Of a stretch of 64,000 nt of DNA, positions 1 through 10,441 are shown piece after piece. Each line of letters opens with the position of its first letter. The stretch's first letter is position 1. The notes under the pieces are model-generated. The model did not search any database and had not been told where the DNA came from. It worked only from the letters and a program-made list of their open reading frames with translations. Source of the DNA: Venturia oleaginea (taxonomy: Eukaryota > Ascomycota > Dothideomycetes > Venturiales > Venturiaceae). A program made the translations under genes and the position numbers. The stretch covers positions 558,001 through 622,000 of the forward strand of contig JABMLP010000010.1 in the NCBI GenBank assembly GCA_013176395.1, read 5' to 3'.

Positions 1-1
1 C

Positions 2-751
2 TGCGGCGATGGTGGGATTCTCGGGCCCGTAGTAGGCATCATGGGCCTTCTCCAGTCGCTAGAAGCCATCAAAGCCATCACCGCTGGAGCAACAACGGGC
101 GACATAAACAATACCACCATCTCGACCTCCTCCGCCGAAAGTTCCCTCTTCGCACCCTCTCTCCTCCTATTCTCCGCCTACAGCTCCCCCCAATTCCGAA
201 GTATCAAACTGCGCACCCGAAAAGCGAATTGTGCCGCCTGCTCACCACAAGCGACAATCACACCCGAAGCATTAACATCAGGTTCAATGGACTACATCCA
301 ATTCTGCGGCCTCACAACCCCCCTCAACATCCTCACCCCAGAAGAAAGAATATCAGCCCCCGCCTACGCCGAAACGCGAAAAATAACAAGCATAACAGGA
401 AAACAACACCAAGTCATCGACGTGCGCGAAAAAGTCCAATACGATCTTTGCCACCTTTTCGGCAGCGTCAACATCCCCTTTTCACAACTCAGTCGATTAC
501 CCAGTTCGTGGGAAGCGATTATGAAGGATGAGGAGGCGAAGAAGGTGTTGAGATTGCTTAAGGCTAGTTTTCCGAGGTTTGAGGGGGATCCGGTTTATGT
601 TGTTTGTCGGTTGGGGAATGATAGTCAGGTTGCGGTTAAGAAGTTGAAGGATTTGGGGTTGGGGAATGGGGGGGAGACGTGGGTTGGTGATATTCGGGGG
701 GGACTGAGGGCTTGGAGGGAGGAGGTTGATGGGAGTTTCCCTGAGTATTAG
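2..751 (+). CDS. UBA4: UBA4/MOCS3-like adenylyltransferase-sulfurtransferase, C-terminal part
   Basis: Partial gene, cut by the window start; the frame is open from base 2. UBA4 activates the ubiquitin-like protein Urm1 (and in MOCS3 also the molybdopterin synthase small subunit) and passes sulfur to it for tRNA thiolation in the cytosol. The first codons give a CGDGGILGPVVGIMG stretch, typical of the end of the E1-like adenylation domain. A CAAC pair follows that fits half of the family's structural zinc site. The C-terminal rhodanese domain is clear: VIDVREKVQYDL, then the active-site loop CRLGNDSQ with the persulfide cysteine, and a GG-W-GGL ending. No intron is visible in this part. The internal ATG at 41 is not the start. 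Codon use drifts from C-rich in the first half to T/G-rich after about base 540, which is odd, but the frame stays intact. Confidence 0.93.
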   Translation, partial: CGDGGILGPVVGIMGLLQSLEAIKAITAGATTGDINNTTISTSSAESSLFAPSLLLFSAYSSPQFRSIKLRTRKANCAACSPQATITPEALTSGSMDYIQFCGLTTPLNILTPEERISAPAYAETRKITSITGKQHQVIDVREKVQYDLCHLFGSVNIPFSQLSRLPSSWEAIMKDEEAKKVLRLLKASFPRFEGDPVYVVCRLGNDSQVAVKKLKDLGLGNGGETWVGDIRGGLRAWREEVDGSFPEY

Positions 752-1169
752 GGGTTTGATGGCCTGAGGTTACGCTGTTGATTGGTTTAGATTGGGCGGA
801 GAGGAATGTTGGTTTTATCCTGTTGCTTGAGAGATGAATGGGACGGGACGGCTGGGATTGATGGATGGGAAATTTGGAATCGGATTCGGATGGGATAGCG
901 GTGCCCTTTCTTTCCGAGTGCCGCCGCCGTTTACTCACGGGGAGGTAAGCGTCGAGACTCGATAAGGCAGCAAGCCACTGCAGCTTCCCCTCACTCACAA
1001 GACCGTACAAAAAAGAAAGAGACCCGCCAGTGTTTCAAAAGATACTCTCAACTATCTCAAGCCCGATCTTAACAAGATCTTTCGAATCCCAAAAACAAAG
1101 ATCAAATCAAGAAATAGTCTTACAATACTCTCACCTACTGGTTTCTTCCATCTCCTTTACAGACACCTA
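752..1169. other. Intergenic between UBA4 and the first transposon
   Basis: No coding frame with a recognisable product. The interval holds the presumed UBA4 3' UTR and ordinary non-coding sequence. The 124-aa frame on the minus strand (636-1010) overlaps the UBA4 end and is low-complexity Pro/Ser; I treat it as spurious. Confidence 0.5.
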
Positions 1170-1202
1170 TAGAGTGTGGACCCCAGATATGACCCACGAA
1201 AA

Positions 1203-3121
1203 TCAAACCTCGACATGTGAGAACACTGCACGCCGCCCACGTGCCACTGGCGTTTTAATAAAACTATCTAATAAATCCTCAGAATCCTCATCTTGCTCCT
1301 CCGAACTAGTCTCAACTATAATAACTTTGCGTTGGCGCCCCCGTGGCTTTTTTGCTTCAACGCGCGCCTCCTCCTCGCGGGCTATACGCAACACTTCCGT
1401 AGTCGAATAGACCGCAACACCCTCTAATCGAACTCTTTTACCCTTTCTAGCCTTCTTCCGCTTCCGCAAAAGTTCTGATTGCTCAGCTATTTGTTTAGCT
1501 TGAATTGCAATGGTTGCATTTTGAGTTTCGCATAGGCGTGTCATACGCTCTGCATAGCGCCGTACCGGCGAAACAACGGCATGGCACTCGCGCAACGACT
1601 CTATGAACTTTTTATTTGATTTTGATAGTTCATCTACTTCTGGAGGAGAGCTCTATAGTAAAGAAAGATCGAGAGTAGTTATTGCGCGTGGTGTAATTGG
1701 TTGTGGAGCCGGTATAGGTGAGTCTTTCGGAAGCCCTCTGAGTACTCGCATAGGAAGCGCAGGCCATAAGCCGGTGCCACGCCATCCACTAAGGATATTT
1801 TCCTTGCTCATAGCCCTTTCGCGTGCACGAGAGAGTAATCCAGTCCATTCTGAGCGTGGGATGCGCTGTGAACTGAGCCGGGAGATCGCATGCGTTTCGA
1901 TAGTATGGGCCCGTTTAAACGCCGCAAACACGCCTACATCAAGCGGTTGTAGTTTATGTGAGCAGTGAGGAGGCATAATTAGGAGATCAATATTATGCTC
2001 CATGCAGTAGGCAATAAAATCGCCCTGGATATGACTTCCATTGTCACGGCGAGTAAAAGAGGTCATAGACAGGTCTATTGTTCTAAGTACTAAGTGTGAT
2101 AAGAGAATTTTAGGTAGAGAGGAATCTACTCCGGCGACTCGTAGAAGTCGCGCCTTAGCCACGTGTGGCCGTGCGCGCCTCGCTAAGACCACAAAGTCAC
2201 GTGACTGCAAGACAGCCATGCCATGCCGTCACATCCATGGCCATCCGCGACAAGTAAACGCTGGCGACCCGCAGCCTTCTCGCGGGTAAGAGGGTCGAAA
2301 ACATTGATTAACCACGCCAACCCAAGGTTATTCGAGGTCCAGCCATTCTTGCTTGTTGCAAAGTGCCATCCCAGAGGTGATGATTCATTGATCCATCGCG
2401 TATTAACGTCCTGGCCTTTGAATATCAGGAGCGGCGCCAGCGCTTCGCCTGCGGCATTGATGCACTCAATCACTGTTACCCACTCCTGTTTGCCTCCGAT
2501 CACCTTGTACTTCTGTGTACTGTCGAGGTGTACAAGCACCTTCAACGCCTGCTCTTCGCCAATACCAAATCCAGCCTCATCCATATTCCACATATGCGCA
2601 GGATCGTACTTATGCTCCTGGAGCATCTCTCCGACTGCGTCAAACCAGCGTTTTACATGCTCATATGTTGCCCCCTCGTTGCGTACATGCTCTAGCTGAC
2701 GAGCATATACTCCTGCTATCTCAGGATGTCTTTTTTGAAAGCGCTGGATCCATTTATCGTTGATAGTGAAGCGTGGGGTGGTAGGTAGGATAAGATGTGA
2801 CGCGTGCGTGACGCGTGCGTGTCGAATATGAATTGCGAGCTCTTTGAGCAACGGGTTGGTAATATGAGTTCCAGTATTTGTGTATCGCTTAATCCAGCGT
2901 ACAAGAGTATCTTCTTCCGCGATGGTAAGAATTTGGGTCATTTCGTGGCTGGTAGAGTTCGTCAAGCCGCCGTTGAGCCTGCGCTGTAGTGTTTTGTTAT
3001 CAACTTGAAAGAACTTTGCAGCAGCCCTAATAGACGAAAAGTCTTTATTTTGTAGTGCATAAATAGCCTTTGGTAGTTGAACTTCGTAATCCGGCGATTT
3101 TTTGGATGATTTTGAAGGCAT
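1203..3121 (-). pseudogene. Pogo/Fot1-like DDE transposase, disrupted
   Basis: Reading from a likely start at 3121 (MPSKSSKK), the protein has an N-terminal helix-turn-helix (KAIYALQNKDFSSIRAAAK), a CENP-B-type DNA-binding region (EEDTLVRWIKRYTNTG, then KWIQRFQKRHPEI), and the DDE_1 catalytic core. The first acidic residue is in WNMDEAGFGIG and the second in LLVADGHG. The frame is then cut by a 192-bp insertion. It resumes at SHIQGDFIAYC with the third acidic residue in LQPLDVGVF. Near the C-terminus, codon 1653-1655 is TAG in the same frame; the frame continues beyond it through a basic, coiled-coil-like tail (SPVRRYAERM, then RKRKKARKGKRVRL). The gene therefore has two independent lesions. 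The 27 residues upstream of the chosen start lie in the terminal repeat region and are probably untranslated. Confidence 0.92.
2042..2233. mobile_element. Solo LTR nested in the transposase
   Basis: 192 bp with 5'-TGT...ACA-3' ends and short imperfect inverted termini (TGTCACGGC against GCCGTCACA inverted). It is bounded by the exact 5-bp direct repeat TCCAT (2037-2041 and 2234-2238). TG...CA ends with a 5-bp target duplication and a length near 190 bp fit a solo LTR of a small fungal LTR retrotransposon. No reverse-transcriptase coding is present. Removing it plus one TCCAT copy would restore the DGHGSHIQGDF reading, so the borders are well supported. It adds 197 bp, which shifts the frame. 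A MITE with a 5-bp target site is the alternative. Confidence 0.85.
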
Positions 3122-3208
3122 TGGTGGGGATAACGCGTGTAGCATGCGCTTTGGAGGATTTTCGTGGGTCATATCTGGGGTTGGGTCATATCTGGGGTCC
3201 ACACTCTA

Positions 3209-4396
3209 CCCGGGAACTTAGTAACTAGAGTGGTTTGTAAGAGAAGATGTTCATCCAATACGTAGACATTGAATCGTATATATTTTGTGGCAAGGCACGC
3301 CGAGGAGGAGGGGGGGTTAAAGTTCTTAACCAATAGTAGGTCACCTCCTCATCTCCATCTTCATCCAACTCCTCCTCCTGCTCCTACACCTCTCCAATAA
3401 CATACATAGCCGTGGCGGAGACAGCGGTAGGAATACATACATACGAACTAACCAACCAACTAACTACCCAACGCATAGCTTACCCAGCATCCGGAAGACT
3501 ATACTAAACAAGTTTATGAAATAGATTTTTTTTCCTCTTTCTCTTCCTCTCTTTTGTGATGGGATAAATGTATGTAGTTCGGGATGATGTATAAGTATGA
3601 GAAGCTATAATGGGAATTCACTACGATACGCGGTACGTAGATTATAGAGATATACTTGAGGGCGCTGCGGGAGGTTGGTATACCTCACGAAGCCGAAGCT
3701 GAAATATTCAACACTATCTCCATCCGCCCTACTCCACGTCAATATCAGATTACGTATATTAAAAGTACGGAAACGCTCAGTGTTTTTAACGAGCACGCTA
3801 ATCCCACTATAGCCCTCACCCACACTAAGTAAGAAGGTAATATTCTTCCCCGTAACCATTAGCGTTGGAGTTGCTGGAAGAAGACTGCCAAGTCGCCCAT
3901 CCGTATGTAATGCGGTGTTGGTTTAGAGTATTCTATCGAAGCCCTAACGGGCTACTCCGTTGATAAAGAGGCAAGACTTGGGCGAGTGTGTAGTGTTTTG
4001 CCCGGAAGTAGAAGTAGGGCCAAGATATAGTGATGAATACGGAGTTGTAAACGCGGAAGAGTAAAGGGGAGAGTTAGGGATAGGGCTAGAATAGCGTAGA
4101 TAGTTAGATGTTATAACAACCTACCCTCAATCCTAAACGTACATGCCTGTGTGAGAGTAATAATAAAGAATAATACAATAATAGTTTGCTCCCGGTTGTT
4201 GGAATAAATCATATGGAGTGTGACGGCATGGCATATCCATACGAAGGCACAAGGCACTTCAGAACATGTCACCGAATTACACTTAGGATCTAAGGTAGAG
4301 AGGGGTAAGAGTTTCGTAAGGAAACTCCGACTAAGTAGAAAGTGCACGAGCCACGAAACGTGATTTAATGGTCATGTGCCGTCCCCTCACATGGAG
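3209..4396. other. Gene-free stretch between two transposons
   Basis: No recognisable gene. The longest frames (84 aa at 3605-3859 and 78 aa at 4111-4347, both minus) match nothing I know. The stretch is fairly AT-rich with short simple tracts near 3340-3390 (CTCCTCC-type) and 3530-3550 (T/C-rich). It could hold old transposon debris. Confidence 0.4.
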
Positions 4397-4398
4397 TA

Positions 4399-5508
4399 AC
4401 GTAATTCACTAGCGAGCGGGCCACCGAATCGATCATCTCATCTTTGCAAGCTTACCCCACCACAACGCCTTTATTAATCAAGACTATCTATTATACAGAA
4501 GATTATCGATATTTAGGGCAATCGCTCGCAGCATGGTCAAAGCCCTTACATACAAAACAACTAGGTAAACCAAAGCAATTCCCTTGACTTGCACTACTTG
4601 ATGACGAGGCTGTTGCAACAACTGTTTGCTGTATAGGAGCAACACTTGCCTGTATAGGCTGCTGTACAGTATTCTCCATCAGGCCTTGTGCCTCTGCAAC
4701 TGTAAGTGTTATTTTCTTTGAGATCTGCTTTTTTTTGACTGCTCTCTTCCTCTTTTGCCTCTCATTCGCTGCTCTCCATTTCTCATTCTCATCTGCCAAC
4801 AGTCGCTTCAATTGCTGTAACCCACTCCCGATCGCCTGGCTGTAATTGAGGTGGCTTGCCCCGTCGATCTGAGGTAGTAACGACGCGTGAGGTGCTTGCA
4901 ATACCCATTGCAAAGCCAGTCTCATCGAAGTTATAGATATCCTCCTCTTGAATGCCGTATTTCTGAATTGTATTACCCACAAGCCGAAACCAGGCTCCGA
5001 TAAGCTCTGGATCTTCGCATTGAGCACGCTGATAATCGTACTTGCGATTGAATCTCGATTGCAGGGTAGGCTGTTGCTTGATGAACCTGGCAGACCAGTT
5101 GATACCGATTGAGGCTGAGGGACCGACGCGTTGTTGAAGCAGTAATTTCGCCGCATTCTGTACTGCACAGACTCGAGCAGGATAGCCTCGATTATCCATT
5201 GAGATAATCCATTGAGTTAAGACTTCTTCCTCTGTGGGAGTAAGTTTGTGGCTGTTTGCGCGCGTTTCGACGCGTGCAACGCGTCCAGAGAGGCGATATT
5301 TGAGGGTACTGTATGGTACATTATAAGCTAATGCAGCTTGGCAAATAGTTGTGATTTGGCCTTTTTGATAGGCTTGAAGAGCAAGAAGTAATCGGCCTTC
5401 TTGCTGGGCTTTAGAAGGCATGAGGTGGTGGTGTAGAGGCTTGCAAAGATGAAATGATCGATTCGGTAGCCCGCTCGGTGGTGTGGCCCGCTCGCTAGTG
5501 AATTACGT
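4399..5508 (-). mobile_element. Pogo-like transposon (element 2), internally deleted
   Basis: An 1110-bp element with long terminal inverted repeats starting ACGTAATTCACTAGCGAGCG and extending about 50 bp to the CTTTGCAAGC block. It is flanked by TA at 4397-4398 and 5509-5510. The right repeat carries a small insertion that duplicates the word GCCCGCTCG (5469-5477 and 5486-5494). Inside is a transposase gene that has lost its catalytic middle. The element is a non-autonomous deletion derivative that keeps both ends and could be mobilised by a full-length relative. Confidence 0.9.
4503..5421 (-). pseudogene. Pogo-like transposase, deletion derivative with zinc knuckle
   Basis: The N-terminal part (from 5421) has a psq-type helix-turn-helix (LLALQAYQKGQITTICQAA, then NVPYSTLKYRLSG), a CENP-B-like region (LTPTEEEVLTQWIISMDNRG) and the first catalytic Asp in NFDETGFAMG. 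It continues to REWVTAIEA and then stops at 4789 in another frame. The C-terminal tail of the same protein resumes one frame over at about 4805 (LLADENEKWRAANERQ, basic KRKRAVKKKQ). It ends in a CCHC zinc knuckle, C-FV-C-KGFD-H-AASD-C, just before the stop. The second and third catalytic Asp are missing, so an internal deletion of several hundred bases is inferred near 4795-4810. It cannot encode active transposase, but the DNA-binding part could still be made. Confidence 0.88.
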
Positions 5509-5616
5509 TAAGACGCGAGTTGGGTATAGGGTAATACGTGCTAGAATTTCTTTGCAGTTTTAGGAGTATAACGTTGAAAACAAACTAAATCCCAAATTTT
5601 CTCGGACATTGGCAAA

Positions 5617-6757
5617 CTATTTATGCGCCAATGCGTCATGCGCAGTTATTCTCTTTTTTGGATCAAAGTTCGTCAACCCAGCCATAAGGTCCTTGAAATC
5701 CGCCTCAACGTCTCGCCACAACGCGAACGGTCTGCGCGGATTCTCCGTACCGAAGCCATCTCGAATAACTTGGAATATATTGACCCAAGGGCTATCGCCA
5801 AGATGCTCCAACAATCCATCGAGGCCTTCTTGATCTGCGAGATGGGAGATTTGATGCTCAAGAACGATGGAGAGTAGCTCCACCTTCCCTTCTTCCAGTT
5901 CTTCTTCAGCGACGGCGAAGATGACGCGTTTGGTGACGGCGTAGATGCACTGTGGGAGAAATTTGGTTAATATGCATTCGACCATCAAGAGGATTGCGTA
6001 CAAGGGAGACTTACTACTATGCCAAAGGAGAACATGTCAGAGTACTTATGAACCTTTCCTAGCGCGTGTACTTCTGGGCTACGCCACACGTAATTACCCA
6101 TTTGCTTGCCGACGATCGCTTGACGAGAGCCAGCATATGTAGAGTCTTCAATGTCTGTGAGTTGGACTTGTTCAATGACAATTTCGCCACGATCCTCCTT
6201 CCACTCAACCATAATTTTGTTCGGTTTTATATCCGCACCCCATCAACACTGTATGCAGGGGCTGTAGAAGAGGCGTGACTTGCCAGTATGAACGATATCC
6301 TGATCATGGAGCGCCGCAAGCCCTCGGAGCGCGTCTTTTAGGACTCGTTTCGTCTCCTGGAGTGCCAGGTTCTTTTGAGCCAATTCCAAAAGATGACTAT
6401 TCAAATACTTGTAGATGAACATTGACTGTTTCGATACTGTTTCTTCCAATAATCGAACGTATGGACTGCTCAAAGCGTTGTACATATCCTGATAGTACTT
6501 GAATTGATCTTCGAAGACGTCCTTGGAGATGAAATTTTGATTTTCGGAGCTGGCCAAAGAAATAAGTGTTGAGAAAGGAATAGTAGCTTCAGAAATACTT
6601 GCGTGGCAAGATAAACTCGACATGGATAGCCTTCTTTTTCCTGTAAGATTTTTTGGACAAGATATAGACGTGCGGAATCTCCCACTACTTGCTCCATGGG
6701 CTTAAGAGCCTTCTTTGGTGTTTTACTTTGGACGGGATTCGTTGGCGTTCGTGACAT
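5617..6757 (-). pseudogene. Protein-kinase-like gene, probably decaying
   Basis: Four exons can be joined in frame: 6603-6757, 6284-6549, 6015-6232 and 5617-5949 (324 codons). Exon 1 ends in RVYLAT. Exon 2 carries the ATP-site Lys region (NFISKDV) and LRGLAALHDQDIVHT. Exon 3 carries the catalytic loop (DIKPNKIM), a DFG-like DIEDS, and GNYVWRSPEVHALG. Exon 4 is the C-lobe. This belongs to an expanded fungal family of atypical kinase-like proteins. Intron 1 (6550-6602) needs a GC donor (GCAAGT). Intron 3 (5950-6014) is GT...AG. Intron 2 (6233-6283) would run from GCAAGT to ...TGCGG, so it has no AG acceptor. The frame ends in TAG where relatives have a Trp near the end. The frame is open upstream to 6925 with a basic, Ser-rich possible presequence, so the start is uncertain. 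It could still be expressed if splicing is non-canonical. Confidence 0.72.
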
Positions 6758-6925
6758 GGTGCTGGTATATCGAGGAGATCCGAGGCCGACGCAGAACAGG
6801 GTGGCGGGACGCAATGATAAATTAACTTGAGCAAATCGAAACTGAGTCCAAACCAGACATGCCTTTGACGAGGGACTTGTCCGGAACGAGTATAGTAAGC
6901 GTGATGGAGCCATAGTGTCGACCAT

Positions 6926-7689
6926 GATCTACAACATTCCCTTCAATTCCCTCTAACCACAAAATACCAACACCAACCCCATCCTAAATCCCAAACCACT
7001 TCAAAAACTATATCAACCATCCAAACTAACCCATCGCCATCGCCTGTACACAAAAAAAACATACCACCACCATACAATCTCCCAAAGACAACAAAACAAC
7101 CCAAGAAACGTAACTAGCTACGAATACAATCTATCCCCCCTCAAAACATCAATTCTCGTACAAACCTCACAACCGTACCAATAAATCCACTTTATTTCGC
7201 TATCCCATGCCCATCCATCTCCAGCTCGGTCCTAAAATCTTCCATAAAGAAACTATGCCCTTCGACCAACACATCTATAGCTTCGGCGTGTGATTCGTGC
7301 GGAGGATGGCGGTTCTGATGCAATATTGGACAAATTCTACAGGGGTGAAAGGTCAAGGGGGTATTTGGACTTGAGGAGGTAGCGATAGATTTCATCTCGA
7401 AGTTCTCGTGGTAGGCTTAGAGGTAGGGTGGGGGATTGGTACTTGACGATGGCGGATGTGTTTGGGTTTTATTGGTCTTTATGGTGTTGTTAAGTGTGGA
7501 AAGTAGGAGAGGAAATTTGACAGATGTTGGTTGTCTTTCGGAGTGGGGACAGGCTCGATATAGTTTGACGTGTCATTGTCGGGCGGAAACCAAGCGTACG
7601 TTCATAGAGAGCCCTACTTTCATCGGCCTCTTAGCTAGTAGTGTTCAAAGATCAAACCGTGGTAGCAGCATATCGGCAAACCAATCTGG
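6926..7689. other. Intergenic, kinase-like gene to PAF-acetylhydrolase-like gene
   Basis: No supportable gene. Short frames on both strands (60-85 aa) look random. Bases 6950-7180 are AC-rich on the plus strand, with little T or G. Confidence 0.45.
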
Positions 7690-9709
7690 CTAAGGACTCT
7701 CCGATCTCTCCTCCTCCTCTTCCTCCTCCCTCTTCGCATTCTTATCCCGCCCTTCACCATTCTCGTCCTTCTCTCCACCAACACCACGTTGCCTCTCCCA
7801 AGCCTTAACATCCCCCTCTTCTGTCTTAATATGCATCCAAATCTCATTCTTCGCACTCGATTCCGTCTTTCCTTCTCTATTGGGGTGTTTTCGTTTCATT
7901 TCCCTCTCAATACTGGCACCAATTCGAGCTCTCGCCTCGTGGGGTATCTTCAGTCGCACAGCGGTCCATTTGTCATTCGGCTTCCGATCGGCGGGTAACT
8001 CATTGAGAGGATCCAGGTCAAGAATATTTTCGACGATCATGGTGCGCCTAATGATAGCGGAGCGTTCTGGAAGCAGAACCCGTGATAGGAATTCAAGCGA
8101 TGCGGAAATGTTGAGATCCAAAGCTCTTTTGGGATTTGCCGTCATCTTGAGTAGGAAGGTGCAGATGTGCGGATACAGAATACTGAAGTCGGATTGGGAG
8201 ACGTGGATTGTGCCACGCACTGTGATGAGCCATGACGGTGCCGTGAGCTTCGACTCATTAGTCAACGCAGAGACTGTATCGAAATTGGATTGCCAATACA
8301 TGAATGCCTCGCTGTTGATCCCTAAAAGTGGTTTCTTCAGTTGATGGTCCTCGCCGCCTGGTGTGCCAGGCGTTCTAACTGCAGCGCCCCAAATGTCGTA
8401 AATGATGCCTTGAGAAATGTAAGGAAATCGCTTAGAGGCTCGCAGAAGTTCTATTGTCGTTGCTGCGCCGAATGAGTGGCCCAATATTGTCGCCTGATCG
8501 AGATGAAATCTGTCTTTCCACAACGACCAATCCACGCCCTCCAACCCGCGCGAGCTCCCACCTTTAAAACCTTTGCGCCGCAGATTGTGCTTCGCTATTT
8601 CAGCTCCCTGCCCGTTGCAGATTTTGGTGAGGACTTTATAAGCTTCCTCAATTTCCGCCAGGCGTAATTGAATTTGCGCAGCACGGAGCTCATAATCCAC
8701 GCCCTTCTCGCTATTTGGCGCGGTGTCTCTGGGATTCGCCTTGGGAAAGACGTAGTCCATTTTGTCGTATTTCTTTTTCCGTTGCTTTGGGGTATGATCA
8801 ACATCTCCTTTTGCTTCCATGCTGTCGATGCTCGCCTCACCATCAGGCGCGTGGTTGATATACGTCCGTGGACCTGAGCCATCACGATGTTCAATAACGC
8901 ATACGACAAATCCATAACTGGCAAACTCGCCACATACACTCGAATAGGTTGATCGTGTTCCACCAAGGCCGTGACTGAATATGAGAAGAGGAAATTTTGG
9001 CTGTGCGCTTTCGCCTTCTGGAGGGGGCCCCTCTTGGTTCTTCACCTTTACTCCCGCTGTACATGTGTTGTTCGGAGGAGGCCAATGCCTTGCAGGTGCT
9101 GCATTGCGAAAAGCAGGGAGCTTGGTAAGCATTGTTGTTATTGCGAACCACGGCACAGCCAGATCACCTCGGTGGCCGAATCCAGCAAATCTCCCATACC
9201 CTTGGGCAGTTTTTCTTCTGGGTCGAGACAACCACGTCTCACGAGACCATTTAGGTCGCCCGCCTGGGTCATTTCCTTCTCCGGAACCGAATTCCGAAGG
9301 ATAATATATGTTGAACAGAACTGTTTCGAGTTTGAAAAGATGATGTTGATGGCGGGATATGTGAGAGAAGGATTGCGGATGTTCAGCTGGAACCTCAATG
9401 TCCATCATTCCAACCTGTGCAAATCAGTAATTGCGTACACACTTTTGAAGGTAGAAGACAAACACTGTAAGGACCTGTATACCGCGGAAGAGTCCCATGA
9501 AGAAACCATGGTTGATCTCTCCAGCCGATAGGTGGACGACTTCGCGGTTTCTTCGCATTTGGCACGCGACCACTCTTCCCATTCTGGCGTGCAAAACTGC
9601 TTCTGCGACCTGTTTTCTGTTTGCCAGTAATTGAATCGGGCAGAATATGCATCATGTCTGTTAGGCAATGGCGTGAATGCTCTGTTTGGTTGGCAAACAA
9701 ATAACACAA
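7690..9709 (-). CDS. PAF-acetylhydrolase-like lipase
   Basis: The main exon is 9414 down to 7690. It encodes a large alpha/beta hydrolase of the platelet-activating-factor acetylhydrolase family, which hydrolyses short acyl chains from phospholipids. Visible motifs: FSHGLGG oxyanion loop, the nucleophile elbow GHSFG (about residue 310 of the exon), a following YDIWG that can supply the acid, and GTIHVSQSDF for the catalytic His. There is no signal peptide in this exon. The C-terminus is a long charged tail ending in a Glu run. A 49-bp GT...AG intron (9415-9463) joins it to an upstream exon ending in LPRYTGPYS, giving the family signature YTGPYSVGMMDIEVP. The upstream exon is open to an ATG at 9709, but homologues differ there. 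A further intron or a later start is possible, so the 5' limit is provisional. Confidence 0.85.
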
Positions 9710-10441
9710 ACTCTACACTGGGTTTAATACTAGGTCGTGACTGTAGCCTTCCAATTGGAACAATATGGAGCTCAAACAGCAGCTCGTGGTACACCCGTGA
9801 TATACCCGCTTTATAGCTCTCGAGATCCGATGTTATTGGATGGAGCTCATTCTTGCTGGACAGAGATGTTTGATATGCATGGAAATAGAAATCGTGGAGA
9901 GATGGAGGAGACAGACAGAGACAAGAGAGCGATGAAGGTAGATAAAACGCCGAAGTCGTAGAAAAGAGAAGTGCCGGCGTCGGCGGATGCAGAAGCTAGA
10001 TACCTGATACCGTATGAGACGTCCAGACGAACCAAAATTAAGTGAACCATACATGTCCATGGGCGTCATGGTGGAGTTCGTAATATATCCGTGATCCGTC
10101 AAAGCCGAGCGATCTAGCCGTCTTTTCATGGTCACGTCACAGGGGCATAGCGTGTAGGAGTATTTCCGTCCGAGAGAAGAGGGAATCTGTGCCTATGATG
10201 AGAATTTCGATGTATTGTCACTTCATGATGGTGGAGTAGTGGAGGAGGAGAGGAACGTTGGCGTTGTGAGCAAACAAGGTACACAATCACGGCCCCACAT
10301 GACAAAGCTCCCCAGCAACTCCAGCAAGCAATTGCTGCGACAAACAAACTTCAACTGCAGCATAAATGCCGTACCGCACTGAAAGGATGGAGCATCATAC
10401 ATGCTGCTCCTTGTCCTCGCGACGAGTGATACCTAGACCTC
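9710..10441. other. Intergenic; 5' flank of the hydrolase gene
   Basis: Probably the promoter region of the PAF-acetylhydrolase-like gene (minus strand) and of the plus-strand gene starting near 10442. Overlapping frames on both strands at 9740-10350 are short and not recognisable. Confidence 0.4.

Larger units (their letters stand above)
1172..3206 (-). mobile_element. Pogo/Fot1-like DNA transposon (element 1), inactive
   Basis: A 2035-bp element with terminal inverted repeats that begin GAGTGTGGACCCCAGATATG at the left end; the right end is the inverse. It is flanked by a TA dinucleotide on both sides (1170-1171 and 3207-3208), the usual pogo/Tc1-mariner target duplication. It carries one transposase gene on the minus strand, broken in two ways, plus a nested solo LTR at 2042-2233. 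The right terminal repeat contains the 15-bp word GGGTCATATCTGGGG twice (3166-3180 and 3183-3197), while the left one has it once (1181-1195, inverted). Confidence 0.93.

Noticed and set aside
2042..2233. An intron in the transposase instead of an insertion
   Set aside because: The borders are TGT...ACA with a 5-bp direct repeat, not GT...AG, and pogo-like transposases have no intron here.
8971..9531. 186-aa plus-strand frame
   Set aside because: It lies opposite the PAF-acetylhydrolase-like exon and its upstream exon, and has no family features.
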